Part shown: positions 22,136 through 33,930 of the stretch, one piece after another
Layout: each line of letters opens with the position of its first letter
Position numbering within the stretch: position 1 is the stretch's first letter
Source of the DNA: Glebionis coronaria
Taxonomy: Eukaryota; Streptophyta; Magnoliopsida; Asterales; Asteraceae
Length of the DNA: 64,000 bases
Assembly (NCBI GenBank): GCA_025667525.1
Contig: CM046878.1
Coordinates: forward strand, 394,944,974 to 395,008,973
Reading direction: 5' to 3'
Position numbers and translations under genes: made by a program
Notes under the pieces: model-generated
What the model was told of the DNA's origin: nothing
The model's input: only the letters and a program-made list of their open reading frames with translations
Databases searched by the model: none

Positions 22136-23357
22136 TGTAGAAACTAGAAGGGGAGAGGGGGGTGAACATTTTCTTATATTTACTTGTTAAAAGATGGTTT
22201 TCAAAAAATCCTTTTTCAAAAACTTAGGCTTGAGGAAATATGGGAAATCTTCTTATGCACAATATGAACAATGATAGTGTAACTAAACTAATACTAACTA
22301 ATGTATATGCACAAAGAATAAAGAATGTAAAGAGTTAAGGGTAAAGAAAGATCAAACCAAACACCAAGGATTTATAGTGGTTCGGCAACGAAGCTCACTC
22401 CTCGTTCCTACTCCACTCCTAGAGTACTCCTTACTCGAGAGTTAACTACACAACAAGCTCCTTATGGTGGAGAAAACCGTACACGTTGCTTAACCAATTT
22501 CCGACTCTAAGCTAAGATTCGAGCCCTAATCGTAGCTAGGACAAATCTACACAACTATACTTAGTACATACACAACTTCCAAATAGACACAACTACTTGG
22601 ATCTTCACAACTATGACACAATAACAAATGTATAAGATTTGATCTTCAAAGGATCTTTGGTGGTGGACTCAACACTTCACAAGGATAGTGTTCTTCTCTT
22701 TGCACTTGGAGAGGAAGGGATGGATGGAATAGATTCACTTCTAAACAAGTAGTAATCAATCAAATGATCAAAGATTTGAGTGATTAAAGAAGAGTGTTTG
22801 AATCTGGAAATAGATGTGCAAAAGAGGTAAGGAGAAAAGCTGAGAATGGTCCACAATTTATAGGACAAAGGGCCAACGGATATATCTGCCCGCGGTTCCC
22901 TATCTCAGCCTGCGGTACCTTATCGATAAGGAACCGCATAGGCACTAGGGAACCTCCGGAGTAGACTCCGCTCCCTTTTTGTCCTTTAGTGGTGGAGGTC
23001 TTATCTGATTATAAAATATCCTGATGGAATATTCCAAATCAAACAAGAATATGCCATTTTCAAATTTTCAAATATTTAATTTAATAAAACATTTTCTTAA
23101 AAAGATAGTTTAATAAAAACTTGTCACACTTAATAAAAAGTGAGTTTTAAGAAAAGATTAAATCACTTGATCACTTAATTAAGGTTAGTACTTGTTTATT
23201 CATACCTTAAGTGAAAATGGGTAAAATAAAAAATACTTGAACTCAAGAATTCGTTTTTCGTTGTTTTCGTAAATGCTTGTTTTTACATATTGTCGTAATC
23301 AAAACTAAGCGAGACCGAAAAATGCAAGTAACATTTTTAGGCATTATTGCATTAACA
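22136..23357 (-). mobile_element. 5' LTR of TE-D (1222 bp)
   Basis: Collinear with 14239-15457 with only scattered differences and the same TGTAG...AACA edges. It holds the active-side TATA box (22856-22862) and the palindrome at 22912-22937. Confidence 0.9.
22912..22937. promoter_or_regulatory. 26-bp palindrome in TE-D 5' LTR promoter
   Basis: GCGGTACCTTATC faces GATAAGGAACCGC with one mismatched pair. It lies 50-80 bp upstream of the TATA box, flanked by GCGGTTCC at about 22892. Confidence 0.65.
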
Positions 23358-23362
23358 AAAAA
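23358..23362. repeat. Target site duplication of TE-D, right (AAAAA)
   Basis: Matches the five bases before the left LTR. Confidence 0.6.
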
Positions 23363-23562
23363 TATAAAGCCTATAAAAGCAAAATAAAAAATGTGAATTT
23401 TTTTCAAAAATACCAAAAATATTCTTCTCTAACATGTCTCTCAGAATTGATAATATGGATGTACTTAGAAATGTCGCTCAATAACGACACGGATATGTAC
23501 ATAAAGTTCGAGTGAGAGTTTCTTTTGTTTTCAAAACATGTCATTTTATAATTTTTCTAGCA

Positions 23563-23860
23563 ATAGCTGATAGTCATATTTCAAACTATGACCCAGACTT
23601 CACATAAAGGAAAGTTTATCTCGGATGATAACTTATCTCAACAACGAGAAATTGAATTTTCTCAGTCATGAGCTTATATTAAAATATTCCAAGTTTTAAG
23701 CTCATGTTACAATGGCTTATAGTCACATGTCAGACTATAACCCGGTCCCCAAAGAAAGGAAAGTCTATGACTTATCCTCAACACGAGAAATTAATTTTTA
23801 TCGGTTTTGGGCCTATATTAGAAACATTCAAAGTTTTAAGCTCATGAACATAAGGAAAAT
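23563..23860 (+). repeat. Two tandem units of about 147 bp
   Basis: The units start with GCTGATAGTC (about 23565) and GCTTATAGTC (about 23714). Each continues with AAAGGAAAGT, ACTTATC, CGAGAAATT and AAGTTTTAAGCTCATG. A third, more diverged unit is at about 13885-14010, across the TE-D insertion. Confidence 0.6.
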
Positions 23861-24954
23861 ATCCATTTATGTTCATTATTTCTCAACAACGGGAAATTAA
23901 GTTTTCTCGGTTTTGTGCATAATTTTTCAATATATTTTCAAACTCTTTCAAAATTATGTGCTCATATACTCCCCTATCTCATTTTGTCATAATCTATTTT
24001 CAAGGGGGAGTATAAATATTCCATAAATATAGTTCCAAAATTTTCATGAAACATTATTCTCTCCATGTTAAATCACTAGGTGTATCAAAAATTCCACAAA
24101 CACATGTAATTTTTAAGGGGGAGAATAATGATTAAAATGTGATCAAAATGTTTCATTGTGGATAAGATCTTGGATATAAGTGCTTTCTCGTCCTATTATG
24201 TGCAAATATCTTTCTTTTTATGATGCACATATGTAGGGGAGCGTTTTGGTGAAATAGAAAACTATTAATGTGTAAACATCGATTTCATTAACACCTTTAT
24301 TGGATTTTTCAATCGTTTTCTAGTTAAGATATCGAATACCCTTCCACACACTTATTCAAGACGGTATTAGTGTCAAAAGCTGGTTAGGTATTCGTCCTTT
24401 GATCCAACTATAATCGGAGGGATCTTCCCAGGTACAATCCATTGCGAAAGGTGGAGTAGTTGAGTGTACGAGAATAATGCCGACTAAAAACTTAAGCTAG
24501 CACTTGAACAATCACAACAAGGTGCTAGTAATGACGTCTTGGTAAGCATTGAAAGGGTTGAAGAATGAAAAAGAAATGTAAGGATAAAGGGTGTGAAGAA
24601 AGAATCCCTCCATACAACTTAGGCAGAAACCGGGTCAATACATTAGCTATCCAAATCACTTAATGATTTCTTATATTATAGACAAGACATGATGGACCCA
24701 GTGATGCAATGCACAACCCTTCCCAGCTAACTCAAGCTTCTCTTGGAAGAAGTTTGTTTTATTGTCACGGAGTTCAACTCATTTCTACGACTTTCTCATT
24801 CCTAGATAATGGATACTGAAAAGGTGACAATCTGCTCCAGCCTTCGATCACCAAATACAAATGTGCACTTATAGAGCCTAGAGCAAATCTCAAAATGACA
24901 CTAATTTCATATATCAATTATTTTTCATCATTGGAACACAAGCGATAATTTACA

Positions 24955-25490
24955 AAGTAATACTCTCTAGTATTCACAGTGATGAATGGAAATCCTTCTA
25001 GTTTTAACATCAAACAACACTGTGGTAGGTCATATGTAAAATTCTCTTTGAATTGAACATATGTAAACTGGAAAGAAATAGTGGTTTGATTCTTAATAGA
25101 TTCAAACTCATTCCAGGTCTCGACGCAATAGCTTATGATCTTGCTAGAACATTTAGAGTAATACTCTTTAGTATTTACAGCGACAGATGGAAATCCTTTC
25201 AGTGTCATCATAAAACAACACTGCGGTAGGTAACTTGTGAGAGTTTATACGACTGAAACTTATGTCAACTGGAAAGCAACGATGGGTTGACGCAAAATTG
25301 ATTGAAACTTGTTCTAGGAAATGAACTGACGACTTAATCAGCAGAATGGAACTACTTGTTCACTCTTTATTATGAAATATCTTTTGAGATGTTCAAGTAT
25401 TGAGAACGGGCTAACATAGCTAGAAATCCTGTCAAGGAAGTTTTTTGAACTTACTAAATCACAGGTCCAGTATTTGTACTGTCTGATGGG
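24955..25490. repeat. Two to three diverged tandem units of about 200 bp
   Basis: Units begin AATACTCTCTAGTATTCACAG (24959) and AATACTCTTTAGTATTTACAG (25160) and share GGAAATCCTT and AACAACACTG(T/C)GGTAGGT. A weaker third unit starts near 25470. A 97-codon minus-strand frame reads through both, but only as a repeat artefact. Confidence 0.6.
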
Positions 25491-25874
25491 AAACCAGAGG
25501 AATGCAAACGGTGGGGTAACCTCAAGAGTCGTGATTCAAGATCACATATTCACAACACCTATCAAGAAATTGAAGAAAGCTAAAGAACAATTAAAGACAA
25601 AGATTTCTGCAACTCTGATATTCAAGATCTCCCTTAAAGATATCAAGATTATCAAAGGAGATTGTTAGCAAGCTTTCAAGTCGAGGCAAAGTATGCGTAT
25701 GTGGGGAAAGACACAAGATTGCAAGATGGCAAAGTTTTAAGATCAAGTCAAGGCAAAGATCAAAGATCCAAGATCACAAGTCATGAAAGGAACTATGAAG
25801 AAATTATCAAGACAACGAGCTTCAAGGTCTGCAACAACAAAGAAGTGAAGTCACATATTAAAATGTTCACCCTT

Positions 25875-25882
25875 AAGGGAGA
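25875..25882 (+). other. Polypurine tract of TE-C
   Basis: AAGGGAGA lies one base before the LTR start TGTTAGCC at 25884. Confidence 0.55.
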
Positions 25883-25883
25883 T

Positions 25884-26307
25884 TGTTAGCCGTATTTAAA
25901 GTGATGGTCATATAATATACCGTTGCAAAGCTCGGGAAAATTCTATGTAATGGTGTCGATAATTTCAAAGCTAATATTGTCTAGCTTACGAGAATTAGTC
26001 TCGAACACACAAATGAAGAGCCCTTTGTCAATGTTTCCTTACAAGTATAAAAGGAAACCAACCCCTCATTTGTGTGGGTGCTTTTCCGTTTTGTTTAGCT
26101 GTAGAGAAAGTAGTGTGTGTTTCTCTCACTAGTTTTCTTCTCTCTTTGTTTTTTCTTTCTTTTCTCTTCTTAATCTAATCCTTTCTTTTTGTTTTAATCT
26201 TGTTCCATCTCCATCTTATTTATTTCGTTTGTATTTCGTGTACTTCATATACACGTCGTACTATTCATGTCATATACATATATTTCGCGTGGAGTTCGTG
26301 TGTAACA
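25884..26307 (+). mobile_element. 3' LTR of TE-C (about 424 bp)
   Basis: Begins TGTTAGCCGTATTTAAAG after the PPT and ends GTGTGTAACA, giving TGTTA/TAACA inverted termini. It contains a TATA box (26046-26053) and a T/C-rich region after it. No partner LTR is visible, so the right edge rests on the termini alone. Confidence 0.6.
26046..26053 (+). promoter_or_regulatory. TATA box in TE-C LTR
   Basis: TATAAAAG in the context ACAAGTATAAAAGGAAACC, with CT-rich sequence (TTCTCTCACT) about 75 bp downstream. Confidence 0.5.
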
Positions 26308-26718
26308 CTCCTACACGACCATTGTCGCTAAACTCAAAACCTCATCACGGACTTCGGTGAGGAAATGAGGTTCCTCATGAACATCCTTCAGGGCATCAAC
26401 GCCCTCCTTCATCCTCATTCTCAGTAGGAGTCAAGACATTGGGATCCCATGTTTCGCTTCTTCCATTTTTTTCTCTTTCTGTATGCACCAGGGTTACACG
26501 GACCTTGCGGACCCAAGTGACTTGGATCTGCCGCCCATTAATTTAGGTCCGTGGGTTTTGCAACTTTATTTCTTGTTTATTTTTCTTTATTTTGTAATCT
26601 TCTTTCATCATTTGTTTAAATGTTCCACACCTTATGTTGTAATTTTACTTTGAACAAGATGAATGAATCAATGATTCACTTACTTTTTCTCTTTTAATTA
26701 TATGAATATGTGACATAC
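26308..26718. other. Unassigned sequence between TE-C and TE-E
   Basis: A short coding-like stretch (26361-26427, MRFLMNILQGINALLHPHSQ) and a T-rich tail. I recognise no family. The 5 bp before TE-E (26714-26718, CATAC) would be its target duplication. Confidence 0.3.
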
Positions 26719-27742
26719 TGTCACACCCCACCATGGCGGAATATGGGGCGCAACGTATAGATATCATCACAACATGGCGTGTCATAGAGATAACTAAATG
26801 AAATAAGAAATGTCATAAAATGGTGACACAAATGTCATGACAATATCTCAACAATGCAGGAGTCTAGGTAAGTAGGTAACAGTCCTACCTCTTACCCAAG
26901 ACAAACAAATAACACCACCAATCAACATATAGGTTCATAGTATCACTTAATGAAACAAACAGAAAAAAAACTAAGAAGGAACGGGGATCTCCTTCTAAAT
27001 GCATTCCTACGCGACTCCAATCCTAGCCACATATGTTCTCACGCTTAACCACTTTATAACCTGAAAGAGACACTAAAACACGTCAACATAATGTTTGTGA
27101 GAGTCATAGGGTTAGACTCCAACCGAAAACAGATTAAAATAAGCTGTGAACCACCATAAACCACTAAACATATGGACAATGTGCTACAAATATGCATTAA
27201 CAACTAACATTCAAGATCAATCATTCCAAACAAAATCCAAGTCCAAGGCTCCCAGCCTTACCAAACACCATGGTCCCATAGGCGCCCATACACCTATGAA
27301 CCAATCCCAAGGCCACGCCTTGTCAACATCCCCTTGGTACCAAGTCAAACCACAATAACTGAGACGGTACGTGTCCCCCGATCTAAATCATAAACACAAT
27401 CAAGAATCACATAGCAGTTAATCACATAAGTGCACACAAACGTTCACAGCATAAGTTATAAAACCAAACAGTGTCTCTTCCATTCCATCTGGAAGTCAAA
27501 ATCATTAAAAGATATGAGACTATGAAACTCACCTGATTGAGCTTCTCCAAAAGTCCGCGCACTAGCAAAAAGCTAACAAACAAAAGCACAAAATCAAAAC
27601 ATGAACCAAACACTAAGATGGCTCATTAACCTATGATGGACATCTAACCTTCTCCCATATATACACCTCATTTATATGCTCTAAGCATCTCATTACACCC
27701 CTCTATAAAGCCGTTAACTCAGTTTAATTCATAACCCGTCCC

Positions 27743-27747
27743 GTTAA
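27743..27747. repeat. Target site duplication of TE-F, left (GTTAA)
   Basis: GTTAA precedes TGTAACACCCCC and recurs immediately after the other LTR end at 51335-51339. Confidence 0.85.
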
Positions 27748-30700
27748 TGTAACACCCCCAAATTTATACAACTCAATACAGCGGAAGACTCGTTGGTGTT
27801 ACGGGATAGCACATTACTCACATCATAGACAACGCATAAAAATTGCGTCGTTTAATAATAAATCATTTCCATTCATAAATGTCAAAGTTACATCGGTCCC
27901 AAGTCATATTATTTCATACAAAGTTTTACAAAATATTTGAATGGAAAATATTGTTTAAGTGCGGGCCATGATTTTTTGTCGTCTTCCCGAGAATTACCTT
28001 CAAGTACCTGAGATAAAACATGTTAAAAGAAAAGGTCAGCGATAACGCCGAGTGAATTCATAGAGTTTAATAAATTCCATCAATATAACTTTGGTATAAA
28101 ATTAGTACCAAAAATCAATTCGTACAAATCATTGTAATAGGCCGTAAAATAGCCAAAGTCATTTTATATAAATCCTTATCGAAAATCATAATATAGGCAT
28201 TTGCCTTAAAAATTATTATACGAGCCAATGTCATAAAAATATCATACAATACGTCTTATGACGTTGTATAAAATCAAATAAAAACCGTTATATGAATATG
28301 GTTATGAAAACCAAAACACAAACATAATATCATTAGTATGACCCTGTATTGCTAGTCAGGCAATACATCGTAATTCGAAGCGTCTAGTAGTGTTTCGTTA
28401 GTTTTGGATTATTATAAGCCGCATGACATTGTTACCTTACTAAACCAACAACGGGTAGCTAACCCGATACCAATTTTGCCCATCTAAAGTAGCGTGTCGT
28501 CACAAAGGTCACGCTATGGAAATCTTCTCATACATAAATTCGCTTACCAATCAATGTGGCACGACGGGGATCAATCGTCAAGGCGCGAACTGGGGTGATC
28601 GTCCCCAAATAGTACTATTAAATGCATAAGCGTCTACCAACTCCCGGTAGTTCACAATTCATTCTAATGGGACTTTTAGTGACATAACCTAACTTTAATA
28701 ATCCATTTTATTTCATCTATCGGGTCCATTAATCATTTATCGAGTCATACAATCGGGTCATTCAATCATTCGGGTCCAAAATCAATAAACAAACAATCGG
28801 GACAAATGGTGTCCTATTTTTATAAAACTAACATGTTATCTCCCTCGCGGGTTTATAAAACATTTATAAAAACATTTAAAAGAGTGCGAGGCTATGAACT
28901 CACGTTGATGTGGGAAGGCGGGTTATCGGTAATTCGGACGTACGGTACGTGCTTCAATCACGGAAACCTAGACAAATAATAATCGTCTTAGACTCATGTC
29001 CAATGACTTTATAAAAATACCAATTATGTATACATATGATGCTTATATATATATGATGATCAAGTGGGTTTACATATCCTCATTTACTCATTTTTGTGTT
29101 ATGTGTCGATAACTTTTATACTAGTTTTCTCGTTTTACCTATTTACGTGTTTTAGGTTCAATAAGCCTATTATAAGTTCTTAACTTGTTTTAATCCTTTT
29201 TTACACTTATATTATCAGTATTTAAACTTTCCATGTTGGGCCCAAAATGGGTTAAGCCCAATAAGTTCTTTTTACAAGTTTTTATCTTATTTAGTCCATT
29301 TATTAGCCCAATACGCTTAATTAGCTCGTAAATGTCCGTAATTCCTATAGTTCGGATTTTATCGGTTTTTACTTGTATTAGATACTTATATATCAGTATA
29401 TGACTTTTATAAACTTTACATTAGACGGGTTTGGTCGTCTAAGTTTTATTTGGCGAAAAACGTTAATTTTACGGTATTAGCCGAAAAAGTCGTAAAAATC
29501 ATGTTTATAGTTTTATAACTTATAAGTATTATTTCACTACCATTTATATAAGTTATTCATTCATTTACCCTTTTAAATATTTATATAAATAAGTTTTATA
29601 AGTTAGTGGGTTTTAATTTATATTTTATACTATTAAATTTTGAGTGCTTATATAATAGTTTTATTTTTAATTTCCAAAAATCTGATTTTTATCTTTACTT
29701 TCACCAAAACTGCCATATCTTGAGTTCTATATGGAGATAGAAGCTCAAATTTTTATCACATAATCTACATGATATGTGCTACATTTAACTCTTCTACAGC
29801 TACTGTTGAATCATCTTCTAAATATTTTCTAAAAATCGTCCAAAACAGTGAACTCAGATTTGTACCTTAAACTTGTTTTGATCATATCTCACTCATTACT
29901 TTGATTCCATTGCATGGCCAACTCTCACATGTGTACAAGACATATAGCTTACTGTAAATGGATTCTACTTCAGCATTTTATCAGTTTACCATATGGTTCT
30001 TTACTGTTTTTATACAGCCTATCATTTAAACAAGATTTACCCATTTTTACTTATAGTTTTTCATCTTTTTATCCATGATTATCAACAACAAATCCCCACA
30101 TAACATTTTTATCATCATATAATCATCATATACATATACAATAGGAAATAAAATACATGTTTACATAGTTAAAATAACAAGAAGTTGAGGAGGACAATCT
30201 TTATACCACCATGATGATGTAGGTTGATCAAAACATGGATTTTTGATGGAGAAACTTGTGATGCACCAAGACCATCTTCATGACCACCATGCTTCATGAA
30301 CTCCTTGTGGAAAATCAGCCACAAGACACCATGAATACTCCTCCTTGGATGTTATAAGCACCACCAATCTATAGGGTTTCAAAAGGGCTTCAACATATGC
30401 AAGTATAACATAGGATTTCATGGTTGAATCAAGATCAAAGGGTGTTTTTGGGATGGATATGGGACGGCCAAAAATGGAGTCAAGAGAGAGAGAGAAGTGG
30501 TTTTGCATGTGAGGGAAATGGAAATGAGAGTTGCTAGTGGTTTTGGTTGGTTTTGTTGTAAGGTAGCTTAATGTGTAAGCTTAGCTTACACATGTAAGTG
30601 TTAAGCTAACACTTTGACACATCATATGATGTGTTGTAGCTAAAGCTTGGCCGGTTTTGGGGGTGGGACAAGTGTCCCACTTGTCTCATCCCCATTTATT

Positions 30701-31196
30701 TACGGGTACTCCTCGATTCTAGTTTCCTCGATTTGCGTGCACTCGGGTCGTTTTACGAAAAACGTTTTTATAAATTATGAATCAACGGTAAAAAACGAAT
30801 CTAATAAAAATTGTCTCATCAAAAACGGAGTTCGAAAACGTAAATACGTAATCCTAAGGTTTCCGGTTTAGTCGTAAAGGACGTTAAAATAAAATCGTAA
30901 GTCCTAATCTCTTCTCGTAAATTTGTGAGTTTATGAACTAACACAAATTTAAAACTCCAAAATAATATTCACGGACAAATTTATTTTCTGAAATGTCGGA
31001 CTGCCACCAAAAACGGTGTATGTAAACGTAAGCACGTAACGTCGAATCCTCCGGTTTAAACGTAGTCGACGCCACTTCAAGACGTAAATCCAAATTTCTT
31101 CCCAAAAATATGTGAGTTCATATTGTAACATTAAAATAATGTTTTCAAATAAATATTGAGAATAAAATATCAACCATAAATTGACGGATTGTCACA
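27748..31196 (-). mobile_element. 3' LTR of TE-F (3449 bp)
   Basis: Edges are TGTAACACCCCC and GATTGTCACA. By eye about 30 differences separate it from 36561-39380 over 2.8 kb. A 76-codon minus-strand frame (30278-30508, starting MQNHFSLSLDSIFGRP) recurs at 39091-39321 in the partner LTR; I recognise no family and suspect chance. It holds a cluster of palindromes at 30572-30634. Confidence 0.9.
30572..30634. repeat. Three adjacent palindromes in TE-F LTR
   Basis: Arms TGTGTAAGC/GCTTACACA with loop TTA (30572-30592); arms AAGTGTTA/TAACACTT with loop AGC (30596-30614); a perfect 18-bp palindrome ACACATCATATGATGTGT (30617-30634). The partner copy is at about 50712-50774, immediately beside the TE-G insertion. 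Confidence 0.75.
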
Positions 31197-31212
31197 GCAT
31201 TTACCCCTAAAC
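31197..31212 (-). other. Polypurine tract of TE-F
   Basis: The minus strand reads GTTTAGGGGTAAATGC against the LTR start TGTGACAATCC. A 17-bp matching stretch recurs internally at about 33099. Confidence 0.6.
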
Positions 31213-32039
31213 AGGATCTTTGTCCTCAAAGATCATCTTACTACTCGCTTCTTATAGAGTTAAAGCCATGTGGGTATTTCCTCCACATTCGGTCTTTTCT
31301 CACAAGTGTAATCCATTATAATACGCGAGTTTCATCAAACATAACTACGGGAATAAGATCAGGCTAAATGTTGACTTACTTTCTCTATCCATGATGTTCA
31401 CGGGTTTCTGATGAATGCAACTTTTCGCCGATCTAAGCTTTACTAAGAACAATCAGATTTTCACTTGATAGATATTCAGTCAAGTTCGATTTACGAAACA
31501 TAATTCACGCAGTTCTTGAAGTCCTAGGGTAGATCCAGCTTATATGCCTTTCCATCCCAACTTTTACATCATCTCAATGGTCCCATACAACGGGGACTTA
31601 TATCCCATGATTTGTCAGATCATGAATTCATTTTTCCAACGTTAAAAATTGTGGCATAACTTCGCTACCCATTTGGCATTTCAAGATCTACATTTCATAT
31701 TCACATAACCTCTTGCCCACTATCGGCAGTTAATAATCAAATCCTAATTTCAATAATCATTTCAGATCTCGCGGGTCGGGTATTTTGTAAGGTTAGGTTC
31801 GCCATCATAGGAAACCTTAAACCTAAAAGACATGTCCAACTCACAATGGGTGTATGTCGGGTGTCTTTATCTCAACTCCTGCTTACAGATGCTCTAATAT
31901 TTAGATCCTAACAAGATTCGATCTCAATCCTAATACGATGATTATCAATGATAATCCTTCTAAAGGAAAACGATTATATGGTTCATTACCAAAGGTCAAT
32001 CATTCAAACACAAAACAGCACTTATATTACCTTGTATCG
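31213..32039 (-). other. TE-F interior, no recognisable coding sequence
   Basis: This should hold the integrase C-terminus and chromodomain by position. I cannot read a convincing frame. Confidence 0.4.
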
Positions 32040-32280
32040 TTACTTTACCTCGTCCCTTCGATTTGGGGTGGTACATAGTACTCTCATCAAGGTTCGTTCT
32101 CAATGATTTCTGAGCAAATCTCTAGAAATTCGATGCGAAGCGAGGATCTTGATATAGATGTTCGATACAGGCACACCATGTTTACATAATTCTTTTGCAT
32201 TTATCATTAACGGGAATGATATTAGCAGATTTGGTCAGTCTGTCGACGGTGACCCAAATCGAATCAAATTCAGATGATGA
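32040..32280 (-). pseudogene. TE-F integrase core remnant
   Basis: The minus strand gives DSIWVTVDRLTKSAN, matching the first Asp motif of Gypsy integrases, then after stops a DPRFASNF segment (second Asp region) and TNLDESTMYHP. Several stops and frameshifts leave it inactive. Confidence 0.7.
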
Positions 32281-32505
32281 CCTTTGCAATAGCTAGACGT
32301 TTACTAATGTATGAGGCGATGTCTGCCTTCATAATTGCCATTAGTACAACTTCTTCAGTCAAAGATACTTCTAGTCAGAAATGACATAAATAGAATACTT
32401 ATACTTACAAATTCCAACATAACTATCTCTCAAAATCTCTATATTTAGGCAACCACAAGTGGCCTTTAAAACATTTAATGTCATCGGCTTCTTAATTTTA
32501 ATGGT

Positions 32506-32697
32506 TCATATTAGCCGCGAACCACTTTTATTATCTATATTATCCTTTTTATAAACATCATTTATTTTTATATCGTTCAGCAATTTATTTTGCACCTTCA
32601 TTATTAAGGAACACATCCTAATTGGTTCTTTATATTTTCTACATAATGCGTCAGTATTTATATTCATTTTTCCTGATGATATAATTATCATGTCCAT
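32506..32697 (-). pseudogene. TE-F RNase H end remnant
   Basis: GKMNINTDALCRKYKEPIR resembles the conserved end of Gypsy RNase H (ADALSRK), followed by a linker toward integrase. The Ala of that motif has become Thr and the Ser has become Cys. Confidence 0.65.
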
Positions 32698-33489
32698 ATT
32701 TATTCAAAAATTATTTCTTCACATTTTCTGAGTTTTAGTTTCTTCTCAACTATCATCTTTATCCGTTTTACTCAATCTGACGTCTAAAGCGTCGATAATT
32801 ATTACATGTAAATTAACAATAATTATTTAATTTTTATGAAACGTAAACGTAAAAATTTTAAATGTCTTAGTTCGACCAATTATATAAAATGTTCAAAATA
32901 AATTTGAATTTAATTAACAAGATTTTTGCTGATTTATCGAAAATAATTAATAATATTCGTAAATGTTTGAAAAATCTTTGGTTATACTTTGGTCATAATT
33001 TTCTTAGTTAAAAGGCAAAAATTATCGTTTCAAATTTCAAGTCATGGTTCAAATGGTTTCCTCAATCCCTTTTAGGTTATCTTGAGGTATACACAAACAT
33101 TTACCCCTAAACAGAAGTTTAGTTAAATGGTTTGTGTATAAGGGAATAATCCCTTAAAATCCTTGGCTAAAACATTTGTCAAAACATATTTCCATTTTCT
33201 TTTTGGTAAAATCCAAAGTCTTAAAAGGGCTCTTAATTTTTTTTTGAAGAGTCAATTTATATTCCATTATCCTTTTAACCACATAGTCAAATCATGTAAA
33301 GGTTCAAGTCTTAAGTCTTATGTTAAATATTTAAGGTTCATGTTTTCATTGTTCGGCCAATTCAGGGCAATATATAAATAATTATTAACTCATTCTTATT
33401 CTTATAAACAAATAAATGGTCCTTAATGATCACGAGCATGAATTTATCAAATTACAGCCTACACACGTGATTCATCATAATTATGAATA
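32698..33489 (-). other. TE-F interior between RNase H and RT remnants
   Basis: AT-rich and non-coding apart from the inverted repeat at 33088-33140. By position it should encode the RT C-terminus, so it has been replaced or has decayed beyond recognition. Confidence 0.4.
33088..33140. repeat. Long inverted repeat containing an internal PPT-like tract, TE-F
   Basis: TATACACAAACATTTA at the left faces TAAATGGTTTGTGTATA at the right (one extra G). Inside, CTAAAC and GTTTAG pair around AGAA. The left arm carries CATTTACCCCTAAACAG, the same string found at the 3' LTR border. Confidence 0.65.
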
Positions 33490-33930
33490 CTACATGTGCA
33501 TTGTCAATCCAAACGACATCACGTGAAACTCATAACGTTCATCACAAGTTCGGGATGTGATGATTGGAATAGATAATCTTATTCGCAGATGCGAAGTTGA
33601 TAAAACCATGTCGTGCATCAAATCTTTAAAACATACGCTAGAACCTTGTAAATGATCGAACAAATCTTCCATTTCGAGTTATGGATATCGTTTTCGATTG
33701 TCAATTTACTCAGTTTATAGTAATCTATAAATATAAGGAATGATAACACCATAGCTCTTCATGATGACAGGCTTGGTATAATAAAATCTTTCTCCGACAA
33801 CTCTCTCAGTTGTACGATAATTCCTTAAATTCAGATGGTGCTGACGTACAGTGCACAAGCCACAAGTGCAGCACCGGGAATATAATCAATACCAATTTCA
33901 ACTTGCCTTAATGGCGAAAGTCTAGGTAAT
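33490..33930 (-). pseudogene. TE-F reverse transcriptase N-terminal remnant
   Basis: The minus strand from 33930 gives FVDELPRLSPLRQVEIGIDYIPGA, then after gaps DLFDHLQGSSV and YEFHVMSFGLT. These are the standard chromovirus RT start and the finger/palm motifs. The catalytic YxDD motif is not visible. Confidence 0.7.

Larger units (their letters stand above)
14239..23357 (-). mobile_element. TE-D: Sirevirus-like Copia retrotransposon, nearly full length
   Basis: Two matching 1.2-kb LTRs, Met-tRNA PBS, PPT and a 5-bp duplication bound a 6.7-kb interior. On the minus strand the order is gag, protease, integrase, RT, RNase H, which is the Copia order. The long Gag, several PPT-like tracts before the 3' LTR, a 1.5-kb spacer after RNase H and repeated palindromic motifs all fit the Sirevirus (SIRE/Maximus) lineage. 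The LTRs differ at only a few percent, so insertion is fairly recent, yet gag-pol carries multiple stops and frameshifts and one RT catalytic Asp is replaced. This copy cannot move on its own. Confidence 0.88.
23363..25874 (+). other. TE-C 3' non-coding region with repeats
   Basis: No credible gene. It holds a 147-bp repeat (23563-23860), PPT-like AAGGGGGAG words near 24002 and 24116, two to three units of a 200-bp repeat (24955-25490) and a PPT-like AAAGGAGATTGTTAGC near 25656 that mimics the true PPT-LTR junction. Confidence 0.5.
13081..26307 (+). mobile_element. TE-C: decayed Copia remnant, interrupted by TE-D
   Basis: A plus-strand Copia remnant. It has a Gag C-terminal region at 13140-13875, then repeats and a PPT-LTR end at 25875-26307. 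TE-D (14239-23357) splits it within an A-run and duplicates AAAAA. Protease, integrase, RT and RNase H are absent between Gag and the 3' repeats, so TE-C had lost pol before or independently of the TE-D insertion. I see no 5' LTR. Joining both halves into one element is inference from the target duplication and common orientation. Confidence 0.55.

Noticed and set aside
24918..25211. 97-codon minus-strand frame with repeated GFP..VNT.EYY segments
   Set aside because: The peptide repeat mirrors the 200-bp DNA repeat, and the element is on the other strand.
25656..25672. An LTR start at AAAGGAGATTGTTAGC
   Set aside because: A stronger PPT-LTR junction lies at 25875-25884 with matching terminal inverted repeats. 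The first is probably a duplicated PPT region.
30278..30508. 76-codon frame conserved in both TE-F LTRs
   Set aside because: Conservation is expected because the LTRs are about 99% identical overall. No independent sign of coding.
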